The notes: generated by a model not told the origin, from the sequence alone. Shown: positions 52,448-60,067, numbered from the stretch's first letter. The stretch is DNA of 64,000 nt from Salinispora tropica CNB-440 (GCF_000016425.1 NC_009380.1:2112144-2176143), one strand, 5' to 3'. Numbers and translations: made by a program.

Positions 52448-53098
52448 GTGACGGCGTACCCCGAACCCGCGGATGGTCTCGCGCAGCTGGCGGGCCTGCT
52501 CGCCGGGCCGGTCGTGCCGGCGGCGCGGAGCCTGCTCGGCGTCCAGCTCGACGCCGGCGGGGTCACCCTCCGCATCACCGAGGTCGAGGCGTACGCGGGC
52601 ACGGCCGAGGACCCGGCCTCGCACGCCCACCGGGGGCGTACTCCCCGCAACGCGGCGATGTTCGGCCCGGCCGGGCACGTCTACGTCTACTTCACGTACG
52701 GCATGCACTGGGCTCTGAACGTGGTGACGGGGCCGGAAGGCGAGGCCGCGGCGGTGCTGGTGCGGGCGGGGGAGGTCGTCACCGGCCACGCCCAGGCCCG
52801 GTCCCGTCGTCCGACGGCACGATCCGACCGCGAGCTCGCGCGAGGCCCGGCCCGGCTCTGCGCCGCGCTGGGCATCGACCGGTCGGCGTACGGGCGGTAC
52901 CTGCTCGGCGACGGCCCGATTCGGCTGCGTCCACCCCTCGAACCGGTGCCGGAAACGGCCGTGGCGGCCGGGCCACGGGTCGGTGTCACCGGGGCGCACG
53001 ACGTGCCGTGGCGGTTCTGGATCGCCGGTGACCCGACCGTCAGCGCCTACCGCCGCCACGTACCCCGGCGACGGCCGGTTCGCCCCGGTGCCCGATAG
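52448..53098 (+). CDS. DNA-3-methyladenine glycosylase (AAG/MPG family)
   Basis: This enzyme excises alkylated purines from DNA in base excision repair. The 216-residue protein has the AAG-family features [18 protein letters not shown] with the catalytic Glu, [19 protein letters not shown] and [15 protein letters not shown], and [14 protein letters not shown]. In mycobacteria the orthologue sits directly before tyrS; here 5.6 kb separates the two. A hairpin follows its stop. Confidence 0.94.
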   Translation: MTAYPEPADGLAQLAGLLAGPVVPAARSLLGVQLDAGGVTLRITEVEAYAGTAEDPASHAHRGRTPRNAAMFGPAGHVYVYFTYGMHWALNVVTGPEGEAAAVLVRAGEVVTGHAQARSRRPTARSDRELARGPARLCAALGIDRSAYGRYLLGDGPIRLRPPLEPVPETAVAAGPRVGVTGAHDVPWRFWIAGDPTVSAYRRHVPRRRPVRPGAR

Positions 53099-53100
53099 CG

Positions 53101-53133
53101 CGAAGGCCCGACTCGCAGGGAGTCAGGCCTTCG
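53101..53133. terminator. Bidirectional terminator between the glycosylase and DUF397 genes
   Basis: CGAAGGCC-C-GACTC pairs with GAGTC-A-GGCCTTCG, a 13-bp stem with one C-A mismatch and a 5-base loop. It separates convergent genes. Confidence 0.75.
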
Positions 53134-53146
53134 TGCTGGTGGTGGG

Positions 53147-53341
53147 TCAGTGCTGCTCGGGGAGCTGCGCGACGAACGCCCGCCACGCTGCCGGCCCGAA
53201 CACCAACGCTGGCCCGGTCGGGTCCTTGCTGTCCCGGACGCCGACGATGCCGAAAAGGTTGTCGGCGACCTCGACACATGCCCCGCCATTGGAGCTGCTA
53301 CGGGTGCTCTTGCGCCACTGGGCGCTGCTCAGGTCAGCCAT
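53147..53341 (-). CDS. DUF397 protein
   Basis: The 64-residue protein has the DUF397 signature: SSAQWRKSTRSSSNGGACVE followed by VA, then VRDSKDPTGPALVFGPAAWRAFV. DUF397 proteins are the small partners of XRE/DUF5753 regulators in Streptomyces (BldB/WhiJ, Scr1/Scr2 type) and are held to counteract them; some pairs are reported as toxin-antitoxin-like. Its start overlaps the end of the upstream regulator by 13 bases, so the two are translationally coupled. Confidence 0.9.
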   Translation of the reverse strand: MADLSSAQWRKSTRSSSNGGACVEVADNLFGIVGVRDSKDPTGPALVFGPAAWRAFVAQLPEQH

Positions 53342-54087
53342 GATCGCGCTTTCAGGAAGTCGATGGTTTGGTTACGTGGAAGCGCAACCGACCTTACGGT
53401 ATCCCAGACCGCCCACAGCATCGCCACGTCCTTCGTGATGCGGCCTGCGGCCTGGTCGTCCACGTAGCCGACATCATCACCGTCCGGTGAGGTGGCGATG
53501 ACAAACGGTCCGGCTTGACCTGGGTGTAGGCCGGCGTCAAGCGGTAGTACGTGCACCATGACGTTCGGTTGTTGAGCCATCATCATGAGGTGATCGAGCT
53601 GAGGCTCCATGATCTCTCGTGCGCCACGGCGCAGTGCGGCCTCGTCGATCACGAAAACGGACAGCGGCCGTCGGGGACGCTCGAACACGGCGGCCTGCCG
53701 CTGTAGTCGGATGCCGATGTGGTTCTCCACATCGCTGATCAGGGGGCCGCTGCTGAGGACGGCGCGGGCGTACTCCTCGGTTTGTAGCAGCCCTGGCAGC
53801 ACAGCCGACTCAAACCACCGTAGCCCAACGGCGTCTCGTTCGACTTCGGTCCACGGGCGGAACCAGGCGGGCTCCTTGCGTCTCTGAGCGTCCGGCCAGA
53901 GATCGAATACGTCCCGCTTGAGGAGCTCGGCCACCTGGGCACGGTGCCGCGTCTGAGGTATCCGTCCCTGGGTCACCCACCGGGCAACGGTCTTCGGGTC
54001 AACTCCAACCCGAGCAGCGATGCTGTCGGCGGTTTCGCCCGCCTCGGCCATGGCAATCTGTACGACACGGTTCATTCCAGACCCCAT
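53329..54087 (-). CDS. XRE-type regulator with DUF5753 domain
   Basis: The 252-residue protein has an N-terminal helix-turn-helix (DSIAARVGVDPKTVARWV at about residues 21-38) and a C-terminal DUF5753-like part (WFESAVLPGLLQTEEYARAVL, VFVIDEAALRRGAREIMEPQ, VHVLPLDAGLHPGQAGPFVI) found in WhiJ/Scr1-like actinobacterial regulators. Of three possible starts (GTG 54114, ATG 54087, ATG 54075) the middle one has GGGA at a fair distance; the choice is uncertain. A GCAC-ATA-GTGC palindrome (54111-54121) just upstream could be its own operator. Confidence 0.85.
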   Translation of the reverse strand: MGSGMNRVVQIAMAEAGETADSIAARVGVDPKTVARWVTQGRIPQTRHRAQVAELLKRDVFDLWPDAQRRKEPAWFRPWTEVERDAVGLRWFESAVLPGLLQTEEYARAVLSSGPLISDVENHIGIRLQRQAAVFERPRRPLSVFVIDEAALRRGAREIMEPQLDHLMMMAQQPNVMVHVLPLDAGLHPGQAGPFVIATSPDGDDVGYVDDQAAGRITKDVAMLWAVWDTVRSVALPRNQTIDFLKARSWLT

Positions 54088-54110
54088 TGTGTTCGTCCCA
54101 GATGTTCTGA

Positions 54111-54121
54111 GCACATAGTGC
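54111..54121. promoter_or_regulatory. GCAC-ATA-GTGC palindrome in the divergent region
   Basis: A perfect 4+4 inverted repeat lies 24 bases upstream of the XRE gene start, in the divergent region shared with the three small genes. It is a candidate operator for the XRE regulator. It is too short to be sure. Confidence 0.25.
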
Positions 54122-54214
54122 TACGCGGTGTTGCTGTGCCGCAACCCTCCGGCATGGTGCTTTGTAGATGGCGTGGGCCGGTAGAGGTGCTTGAGCCCGC
54201 CGGAGGCGCTGTCG

Positions 54215-54250
54215 GACCGTCCCCCGTATCCAAGGGTGTGGGGGTCGGTC
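54215..54250 (+). other. Long inverted repeat upstream of the small-gene cassette
   Basis: GACCGTCCCCC (54215-54225) and GGGGGTCGGTC (54240-54250) pair over 10 of 11 bases with a 14-base loop, 32 bases before the first small gene. There is no T tract. It may be an RNA hairpin in the leader, an attenuator or a protein site. Confidence 0.5.
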
Positions 54251-54282
54251 TACCAACACCCATTCACGTCCGGGAGTCTGTA

Positions 54283-54504
54283 ATGCCAGCCACCACCGAA
54301 CAGCTATCAGTCGGGGATACCGGAATCGTGTCCACTAACTCGATCAACCACAGTGGGTATAAGGATGCGGTGCCAGAGGATCCAGAGCGTTTGCTGGGGG
54401 TGGGGGCTGGCGATCGTGCGGTGGGTCGTGCGCGGGTGTACTACACCTCCTATCCGGGCGTCGATGTACTTGAGGCTGTCCTCGCCGGACTGAGGAGCCT
54501 GTGA
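54283..54504 (+). CDS. Hypothetical protein, first of three small overlapping genes
   Basis: The 73-residue product is not recognised. It is polar, with acidic and hydroxyl residues in the first half (QLSVGDTGIVSTNSINHSGY) and a short hydrophobic helix at the end (VDVLEAVLAGLRSL). GGGAG is 6-7 bases before the ATG, which is a good sign of translation. The stop overlaps the next start (TGATG). The gene faces away from the XRE/DUF397 pair. Confidence 0.6.
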   Translation: MPATTEQLSVGDTGIVSTNSINHSGYKDAVPEDPERLLGVGAGDRAVGRARVYYTSYPGVDVLEAVLAGLRSL

Positions 54505-54701
54505 TGGACGGCGACAACCCACCCGTCGATCGGCGCGCACATCCCGACCCCCACGGCACGCCTCCGTTGCCCGACGGCGACCGGGTGCAGGCGACCACAC
54601 CGACCACGCCCGCACCGCCAGCCACCACCCGGCACCGGGTGATCGCGGCGCTCATCCTGGTGATCGTCGTGGCCGCCATCATGATCCGGGTGCTGCGATG
54701 A
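54504..54701 (+). CDS. Small single-pass membrane protein
   Basis: The 65-residue product has a Pro/Asp/Thr-rich N-terminal half and one C-terminal transmembrane helix (VIAALILVIVVAAIMIRVL, about residues 46-64). With the soluble part first and the helix last it may be tail-anchored. A GTG three bases upstream is an alternative start. It overlaps both neighbours by one to four bases. No family is recognised. Confidence 0.6.
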   Translation: MDGDNPPVDRRAHPDPHGTPPLPDGDRVQATTPTTPAPPATTRHRVIAALILVIVVAAIMIRVLR

Positions 54702-54967
54702 CGACCAGCCCCTGGCCCCCACGCCCGATTCCGGGGGACACCACCGCGGACCGGCCACACCTTCCGATGCGGCCCCTGTGGGGATGCGACACCTGCCGGG
54801 CCGAGTGGCCCTGCCCGGCGGCCAGAGCCGCCCTCCTGGTCGAGTACCGCGACAACCTGGTTGCGCTGCGCGTTTACCTGAGCGCGCTGATGACCGAGGC
54901 GGATCCGCAGCTATCAAAGGTCAACAAGGCGACCGACCTCTATCGCCGCTTCATATCGTGGGCATGA
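54698..54967 (+). CDS. Small cysteine-containing protein (W-x-C-x2-C-x5-C type)
   Basis: The 89-residue product has a Pro-rich start, then WGCDTCRAEWPCPAARAALL with Cys30, Cys33 and Cys39, and an alpha-helical rest (VEYRDNLVALRVYLSALM). It looks like a family of small actinobacterial proteins of unknown function that often lie beside XRE/DUF397 genes and are sometimes annotated as flavin reductases, for which I see no basis. Three cysteines could bind a metal with one more ligand. It overlaps the membrane gene (ATGA). Confidence 0.65.
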   Translation: MTTSPWPPRPIPGDTTADRPHLPMRPLWGCDTCRAEWPCPAARAALLVEYRDNLVALRVYLSALMTEADPQLSKVNKATDLYRRFISWA

Positions 54968-55040
54968 AGGGCTGTCACACGCGAACAATGGCACCGGACC
55001 GTTCAGGCCGAAACCATCAAAACGACCGGGCCCAACGACG

Positions 55041-55070
55041 AACACCCCAGCCGTCCACGGCTGGGGTGTT
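55041..55070. terminator. Bidirectional terminator after the small-gene cassette
   Basis: AACACCCCAGCC (55041-55052) and GGCTGGGGTGTT (55059-55070) form a perfect 12-bp stem with a 6-base loop. It lies between the convergent cassette and the universal stress gene. Confidence 0.85.
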
Positions 55071-55121
55071 CCGATGAGCTTTCGCGCCCGAGCGGGACCG
55101 GTGGCCGTCAGCCCTGATCGG

Positions 55122-55955
55122 TCAGCGTGCTCGACCGTACGGGTGGGCCACGAGCACCGGACAGTGGGCGTGCTGCACCAGAGACTGGCTGACCGAGCCG
55201 AGCAGCATCCCGGTGAACCCGCCCCGCCCCCGGCTGCCCACGACCATCAGGGCAGCGTCCCGGCTCGCGTCGATCAGCGCCTGGTCCGGCTTCTCCGCCC
55301 GCAGCTGTCGGGTGGTCACGGTCAGCCCCGGATGGCTGCCGCGGACCGCCGCCGCAGCGGTGTCGAGCACCTCCGCGGCGTCGGTCGCACCGGGTGGGTG
55401 GACGTGCACCAGCACCAGCTCGGTCTGTTGCCGGGTGGCCTCGTCGGCTGCCTGCCCGACCGCCACCTCCGCCAACTCCGACCCATCCACCCCGACCAGC
55501 ACCGGCCCGCCCACCGCAATCGGCCCCTCGGTGGGGCGGACCACCAGCACCGGGCTCTGGGCGTGCGCCGTGACCTGAGAACCGACCGAGCCGAGCAGCA
55601 GCCCGGCGAAGCCGCCGTGACCCCGGCTACCCACCACGACCAGCTCCGCTCGGCGGGACTCCTCCACCAGCGTGGCTCCCGGCCCGCCGGCGACCTGCCG
55701 TACCTCGGTGGTCAGCCCGGGCCAGCGGTCGGCCAGGTCGGCCGCTAGCTGATCCAGCATCGACTGCGCCTCGTCGTTCGGCTTCGGAATTCCCAACTCG
55801 TACGGGTTGATCGGAACCCCGTACCCCGACGGATGCAGGTAGCCGTGCACCAGGTGCAGCGGTCGCGACCGCAGCACCGCGGCGCGGGCGGCATGCTCCG
55901 CCGCCACCAGGCTCGACGGTGAGCCGTCCACTCCTACCACTACGGGTCGGTTCAT
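55122..55955 (-). CDS. Tandem-domain universal stress protein
   Basis: The 277-residue cytoplasmic protein has two UspA domains (residues ~1-145 and ~150-277). Each ends with an ATP-binding G-x2-G-x9-G-S loop: VVGSRGHGGFAGLLLGSV and VVGSRGRGGFTGMLLGSV. Such proteins bind ATP and are induced in stress or hypoxia in actinobacteria. AAGGGG precedes the ATG. A DosR-like box lies just upstream (55978-55991). It is transcribed in the same direction as the next universal stress gene but with 115 bases between them, so it probably has its own promoter. Confidence 0.9.
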   Translation of the reverse strand: MNRPVVVGVDGSPSSLVAAEHAARAAVLRSRPLHLVHGYLHPSGYGVPINPYELGIPKPNDEAQSMLDQLAADLADRWPGLTTEVRQVAGGPGATLVEESRRAELVVVGSRGHGGFAGLLLGSVGSQVTAHAQSPVLVVRPTEGPIAVGGPVLVGVDGSELAEVAVGQAADEATRQQTELVLVHVHPPGATDAAEVLDTAAAAVRGSHPGLTVTTRQLRAEKPDQALIDASRDAALMVVGSRGRGGFTGMLLGSVSQSLVQHAHCPVLVAHPYGRAR

Positions 55956-55977
55956 CAGCACCCCTTTCGGACTCGAT

Positions 55978-55991
55978 CGGCCTATTGTCCC
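55978..55991 (-). promoter_or_regulatory. DosR/DevR-like box before the first universal stress gene
   Basis: On the minus strand the sequence is GGGACAATAGGCCG, which matches the mycobacterial DosR box pattern GGGAC-N4-GGCCC at all but the last position. It is 23 bases before the ATG. No DosR-type regulator gene is in the window. Confidence 0.45.
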
Positions 55992-56070
55992 CTGGGCCGG
56001 TGCGGCTGGCCCGGTCGTTGCGGGCAACGAACGTCGACGAGGACGCCTCGTGCGTGCCGCGCCCGTACGG

Positions 56071-56958
56071 CTATCCGGTGGGGCGTCGGACGATGGCCAG
56101 TGGGCTGTGCCCGTGATGCAGGACCGCGTGGCTGACCGAGCCGAGTAGCAGCCCGCCGAGGGCGCCGCGCCCGTGTGCGCCGACGACCACCAACTGGGCG
56201 CTCTTCGACGCCTCCACCAGCACCCGGGCCGGAGAACCCCGCACGACCCGGTGCCGCACCTGTACCTGCGGATACTGTTCGGCGAAGCCGGCGAGCGACT
56301 CGGCGAGAGTCCGCTCCTCCTCACCCTCGACGGCGTCCAGGTCGTAGACCAGGGGCAGGATGTCTCCCGGGCCGACGGGGGTGGGGAAGAGCCAGGCGTG
56401 CAGGGCTACCAGCGGAGCATCCCGGCGGGCCGCTTCCTCGAATGCGAAGGCGACCGCCTCGGTGGACAGCTGCGAACCGTCCACACCCACCACGACCGGG
56501 CCGTCCGCGCGCGGTTCACCTCGGACGACCAGCACCGGGCTCGTCGCCCGGGCGGAGACCTGCACGGTGACCGAGCCGAGTAGCAGCCCGGCGAAGCCGC
56601 CCAGTCCCCGGTGGCCGAGCACCGTCAGCACCGCTCCCTGCGCCTCCTCGATCAGCACCGGGGTCGGCGCGCCGTCGACCACGACACCAGTGATCCGCAG
56701 GTCGGGGGAGATCTTGCGGGCCTGTTCCACAGCCTCTGTCACATACTGTTCGGCCTGATTGCGCAGCCCGGCGGTGACCGGGGCGCCGGGAACCGGGGTC
56801 AACGGGGCACCGGTCAACGGCCAGATGAAGGCGTGCACCACCCGTAGCGGGCGCTGCCGGTACTCCGCCTCGCGTACCGCTACCCGGACCGCGTCCAGCG
56901 CGGCGGCGGAGCCGTCCACACCCACCACAACCGGGGCTCCGGCGTTGCTCGTCATCAT
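56071..56958 (-). CDS. Tandem-domain universal stress protein
   Basis: The 295-residue protein is a paralogue of the previous one with two UspA domains (~1-150 and ~155-295). The ATP loops are VLGHRGLGGFAGLLLGSV and VVGAHGRGALGGLLLGSV. GAAGGAGG is 6 bases before the first of two adjacent ATG codons, which decides the start. The two genes probably arose by duplication. A DosR-like box lies about 80 bases upstream. Confidence 0.9.
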   Translation of the reverse strand: MMTSNAGAPVVVGVDGSAAALDAVRVAVREAEYRQRPLRVVHAFIWPLTGAPLTPVPGAPVTAGLRNQAEQYVTEAVEQARKISPDLRITGVVVDGAPTPVLIEEAQGAVLTVLGHRGLGGFAGLLLGSVTVQVSARATSPVLVVRGEPRADGPVVVGVDGSQLSTEAVAFAFEEAARRDAPLVALHAWLFPTPVGPGDILPLVYDLDAVEGEEERTLAESLAGFAEQYPQVQVRHRVVRGSPARVLVEASKSAQLVVVGAHGRGALGGLLLGSVSHAVLHHGHSPLAIVRRPTG

Positions 56959-57036
56959 GTCGGCCTCCTTCGGCTCGTTCACCTTTAGCCTGCCGGGTCG
57001 GCCACCGCCCAATCAGGGGCGGTCGGCCCAAGCCCG

Positions 57037-57050
57037 GGGCCAATGGTCCC
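57037..57050 (-). promoter_or_regulatory. DosR/DevR-like box before the second universal stress gene
   Basis: The minus strand reads GGGACCATTGGCCC, a full match to GGGAC-N4-GGCCC. It lies 79 bases before the gene. It is also close to the -10 of the divergent acetyltransferase gene (57076-57081). Confidence 0.5.
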
Positions 57051-57075
57051 TCGCCCCGGCGTTTTCGGCCGGAGC

Positions 57076-57081
57076 TACCAT
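57076..57081 (+). promoter_or_regulatory. -10 element of the acetyltransferase gene (leaderless layout)
   Basis: TACCAT ends 6 nt before the GTG start at 57088. No Shine-Dalgarno is seen. Confidence 0.4.
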
Positions 57082-57087
57082 CGCGCG

Positions 57088-57591
57088 GTGTCCGCCGATC
57101 TGCGCCTGCGCCCCGTACTCGACGATGATCTGCCGTTCTTCTTCCTCCACCAGCAGGACGTCGAGGCCAGTTGGATGGCGGCGTTCGGTCCGGCCGACCC
57201 CGCCGACCGGACCGCGTTCGACGCGCACTGGAAGCGGATCCGCACCGACCCGACGGTGGTGTCGCGGACGGTGGTTGTCGGCAGTGAGGTGGTAGGCCAC
57301 GTGCACGCCTTTCCCGCCGACGGACGCACCGAGATCAGCTACTGGATCGATCCGGGTCGCTGGGGTCGGGGGTACGCGACCGGTGCGCTCACTGTCCTGC
57401 TGGGTGAGCTGCCCCGCCGGCCGGTGCGCGCCCGGGTGGCCAAAGACAACCGCGCCTCCCTCGCCGTGCTCCGCAAGTGCGGCTTCGTCGTCACCGGTGA
57501 GGACCAGGGGTACGCCCCCGGACGTGGCGCCGAGGTCCAGGAATGGATCTTGGAGTTCGCCGGCCCGGCCCCATCACCCGCGCTGAGCTGA
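57088..57591 (+). CDS. GNAT family N-acetyltransferase
   Basis: The 167-residue protein has the GNAT fold with the acetyl-CoA loop in WIDPGRWGRGYATGAL (R-W-G-R-G-Y-A, about residues 93-99) and the later VAKDNRASLAVLRKCGFVV motif of RimJ/RimL-type enzymes. The substrate is unknown; these relatives acetylate proteins or small amines. The GTG follows a -10 hexamer by 6 nt; a longer upstream frame has no support. Confidence 0.85.
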   Translation: MSADLRLRPVLDDDLPFFFLHQQDVEASWMAAFGPADPADRTAFDAHWKRIRTDPTVVSRTVVVGSEVVGHVHAFPADGRTEISYWIDPGRWGRGYATGALTVLLGELPRRPVRARVAKDNRASLAVLRKCGFVVTGEDQGYAPGRGAEVQEWILEFAGPAPSPALS

Positions 57592-57596
57592 GGTAC

Positions 57597-57602
57597 TACC
57601 CT
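57597..57602 (+). promoter_or_regulatory. -10 element of the membrane/GNAT-like gene (leaderless layout)
   Basis: TACCCT ends 7 nt before the GTG at 57610. It overlaps the end of the acetyltransferase region. Confidence 0.35.
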
Positions 57603-57609
57603 CGCCGAG

Positions 57610-58233
57610 GTGAACTGGCTGGAACTGATCGGCTGGGCCGGCTCCGCGGTGTTGGTCTGGTCGCTGCTGCAGACCGCTATTCTCCGGTTGCGCGTCCTGA
57701 ATCTCGTCGGTTGTGTCGTGTTGATCGGCTACAACGCGGCGGCTGCGGTATGGCCGATGGTCGGTCTGAACGTCGTGCTGGCCGTCATCAACGTGTGGTA
57801 CCTGCGGGGCATGCTGGCGACCCGTCATGACGCGGCGACCTACGAGGTGGTCGAGGTGGGCGTTGACGACCAGTTCCTGGCCCACACGCTGCGGGTACAC
57901 GCGGCCGACATCGCCCGGTTCAACCCCGGCTTCACCTGGCACCGAAGCGGGAAGCGCTCGGCGTTCCTGGTCGTCAAGGCCGACGAGGTGGTCGGGGTGG
58001 TGCTGGCGCACGCGGAGCCGGGCGGGGTGGCCCAGATCGACCTCGACTACGTCACCCAGCGGTTCCGGGACTTCACCCCGGGCGAGTTCGTGTACCGGCG
58101 TAGCCAGCTCTTCACCAACCAGGGGTTCCGGCAGGTCATCAGCCCGCCGGGGATGATCGCCCCCTACTACCACCGGCTCGGCTTCCGCCGGCAGGGCGAC
58201 GCGTACGTGCTGGATCTCCCCGCTACCGCGTAG
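57610..58233 (+). CDS. Membrane protein with a GNAT-like C-terminal domain
   Basis: The 207-residue protein has an N-terminal membrane part with about three hydrophobic segments (roughly residues 4-22, 28-46 and 48-68; YgjV-like) and a soluble C-terminal domain (~75-207). That domain ends QVISPPGMIAPYYHRLGFRRQ, which looks like the last part of a GNAT fold, but I do not see a clear acetyl-CoA loop. It is downstream of a true GNAT gene. The function is unknown. Confidence 0.75.
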   Translation: MNWLELIGWAGSAVLVWSLLQTAILRLRVLNLVGCVVLIGYNAAAAVWPMVGLNVVLAVINVWYLRGMLATRHDAATYEVVEVGVDDQFLAHTLRVHAADIARFNPGFTWHRSGKRSAFLVVKADEVVGVVLAHAEPGGVAQIDLDYVTQRFRDFTPGEFVYRRSQLFTNQGFRQVISPPGMIAPYYHRLGFRRQGDAYVLDLPATA

Positions 58234-58255
58234 CACGGGCCACCGGCCGCGGTTC

Positions 58256-58648
58256 TCAGGTCGCCGTCGCCAGATTCTGTAGCCGGACCTGTCCGCGCGC
58301 CACCAGGCGGTCACCGTCGTCGGTGATCTCCACCTGCCACAGCTGTTGACTGCGGCCGCGGTGGATCGGGGTGCCAACGGCGGTCAGCTCGCCCGACCGG
58401 ACCGCGCGCAGGAAATCGGTCTGGTTCGACACGCCGACGACCTGCCCCCGGTCGCCCAGCCAGGTGGCCCCGCCGATGCTCGCCGCGGTCTCGACCACCG
58501 AGCAGTAGACGCCGCCGTGCTGGATGCCGTACGGCTGGTGTAGCTCGGGGCGGACCTGCCAGTGGAGGACCACCCGGTCGGCGCTGACCTCGTCGTAGCT
58601 CAGCCCCAGCAGCGCCACGAAGCCGCCGTTCAGATCTGGCTCGTCCAT
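58256..58648 (-). CDS. PaaI-family hotdog thioesterase
   Basis: The 130-residue hotdog protein has the PaaI/YbdB-type motif QPYGIQHGGVYCSVVETAAS with the H-G-G, and NQTDFLRAVRSGELTAVGTPIHRGR as the second half. It should hydrolyse acyl-CoA thioesters; the substrate is not evident. GAAGGG lies 8 bases before the ATG. It is convergent with the membrane gene and divergent from tyrS. Confidence 0.88.
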   Translation of the reverse strand: MDEPDLNGGFVALLGLSYDEVSADRVVLHWQVRPELHQPYGIQHGGVYCSVVETAASIGGATWLGDRGQVVGVSNQTDFLRAVRSGELTAVGTPIHRGRSQQLWQVEITDDGDRLVARGQVRLQNLATAT

Positions 58649-58726
58649 GGCATAGCCCTTCGTCGTTACGGGGCGGCCAGCATAGCGGGCCGGTAATCCC
58701 GGTAGTCGGGCCGGCTGGTCATGCGG

Positions 58727-58732
58727 GAGAAT
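58727..58732 (+). promoter_or_regulatory. -10 element of tyrS
   Basis: GAGAAT ends 8 nt before the GTG of tyrS, as before hisE. The same bases contain GGGAGAA, which could serve as a ribosome binding site on a longer transcript, so leaderless expression is not certain. Confidence 0.35.
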
Positions 58733-58740
58733 TGGGGATT

Positions 58741-60027
58741 GTGACCGACACCAGTCCCCCGCCGCAAGGGCGGGACACACTCTTCGACGATCTGCGCTGG
58801 CGTGGCCTGATCCAGGACTCCACCGGCCTCGACGAGCTGCGCGCGTTGCTCGACGGCCCGGGGGCGGCCTTCTATGTGGGCTTCGACCCGACCGCGTCGA
58901 GCCTGCACGTCGGTAGCCTCATGCAGGTCGTCACCGCCCGGCGGCTCCAACTCGCCGGTCACCGGCCGCTGCTGCTGGTCGGCGGGGCGACCGGGCAGAT
59001 CGGTGACCCGAAGGAGAGCGCCGAGCGGGTTCTCAACTCGCCCGAGGTGGTGGCCGGCTGGGTGGCCCGGATCCGGGATCAGCTGGCCCCCTTCGTGTCG
59101 TACCAGGGGGCGAACGCGGCGCAGCTGGTCAATAACCTGGACTGGACCGGCGAGATGTCGGTGGTGGAGTTCCTGCGGGATGTCGGCAAGCACTTCCCGG
59201 TCAACCGGATGCTGGCACGCGAGGTGGTGCGGGCCCGACTGGAGAGCGGGATCAGCTTCACCGAGTTCAGCTACCAGCTGCTCCAGGCCAACGACTTCTT
59301 CGAACTACACCGCCGCCACGGGTGTCAGCTTCAGTTCGGTGGCTCCGACCAGTGGGGCAACATCACTGCTGGCGTCGACTACATCCGTCGTCGGGGCGCG
59401 GGGCCGGTGGAGGCGTTCACCACGCCGTTGGTCACCAAGTCGGACGGTACGAAGTTCGGCAAGACCGAGGGCGGAGCGGTCTGGCTCGACCCGGAGCTGA
59501 CCAGTCCGTACGCGTTCTACCAGTTCTGGGTCAACGCGGAGGATCGCGACGTCGCCCGCTACCTGCGCTACTTCAGCTTCCGTCCCCGGGCCGAGCTGGA
59601 GGCGTTGGAGAAGGAGGCAGCGGAGCGGCCTGCCGCACGCGTCGCCCAGCGGGCGCTTGCCGAGGAGCTGACCACCCTGGTGCACGGCGAGCGGGAGATG
59701 GCTCAGGTGGTCGCCGCGAGCCAGGCGTTGTTCGGCCGAGGGTCGCTGGCGGATCTCTCGCCGGCGACGCTGCGCGCCGCCCTGACCGAGGCGGGCCTGG
59801 TCCACCTCGACGAGTTGCCCGACGTGGTCGGGCTACTCAAGGAGTCTGGTCTGGTGCCGAGCAACAAGGAAGCCCGTCGGGTGATCGCTGAGGGGGGTGC
59901 CTACCTGAACAACAACCGGGTGTCCTCGACGGAGGCGACTGTCGCTCCGGCGGACCTGTTGCACGATCGCTACCTGGTCCTGCGTCGGGGGAAGCGATCC
60001 TTCGCCGGTGTTGAACTGCGAAAATAG
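58741..60027 (+). CDS. tyrS: Tyrosyl-tRNA synthetase
   Basis: TyrS charges tRNATyr. The 428-residue class I synthetase has a HIGH-type motif HVGS (in LHVGSLMQ), the tyrosine site YQLLQANDFF and GGSDQWGNI, a KMSKS-type motif KFGKT, and a C-terminal S4 RNA-binding domain (SNKEARRVIAEGGAYLNN). The GTG at 58741 gives MTDTSPPP; a TTG nine bases upstream is less likely. It is followed by the rRNA operon control region. Confidence 0.96.
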   Translation: MTDTSPPPQGRDTLFDDLRWRGLIQDSTGLDELRALLDGPGAAFYVGFDPTASSLHVGSLMQVVTARRLQLAGHRPLLLVGGATGQIGDPKESAERVLNSPEVVAGWVARIRDQLAPFVSYQGANAAQLVNNLDWTGEMSVVEFLRDVGKHFPVNRMLAREVVRARLESGISFTEFSYQLLQANDFFELHRRHGCQLQFGGSDQWGNITAGVDYIRRRGAGPVEAFTTPLVTKSDGTKFGKTEGGAVWLDPELTSPYAFYQFWVNAEDRDVARYLRYFSFRPRAELEALEKEAAERPAARVAQRALAEELTTLVHGEREMAQVVAASQALFGRGSLADLSPATLRAALTEAGLVHLDELPDVVGLLKESGLVPSNKEARRVIAEGGAYLNNNRVSSTEATVAPADLLHDRYLVLRRGKRSFAGVELRK

Positions 60028-60067
60028 TTAGATCCTGATGATGTGACCGGGGACGCGTCCGGCGGAT

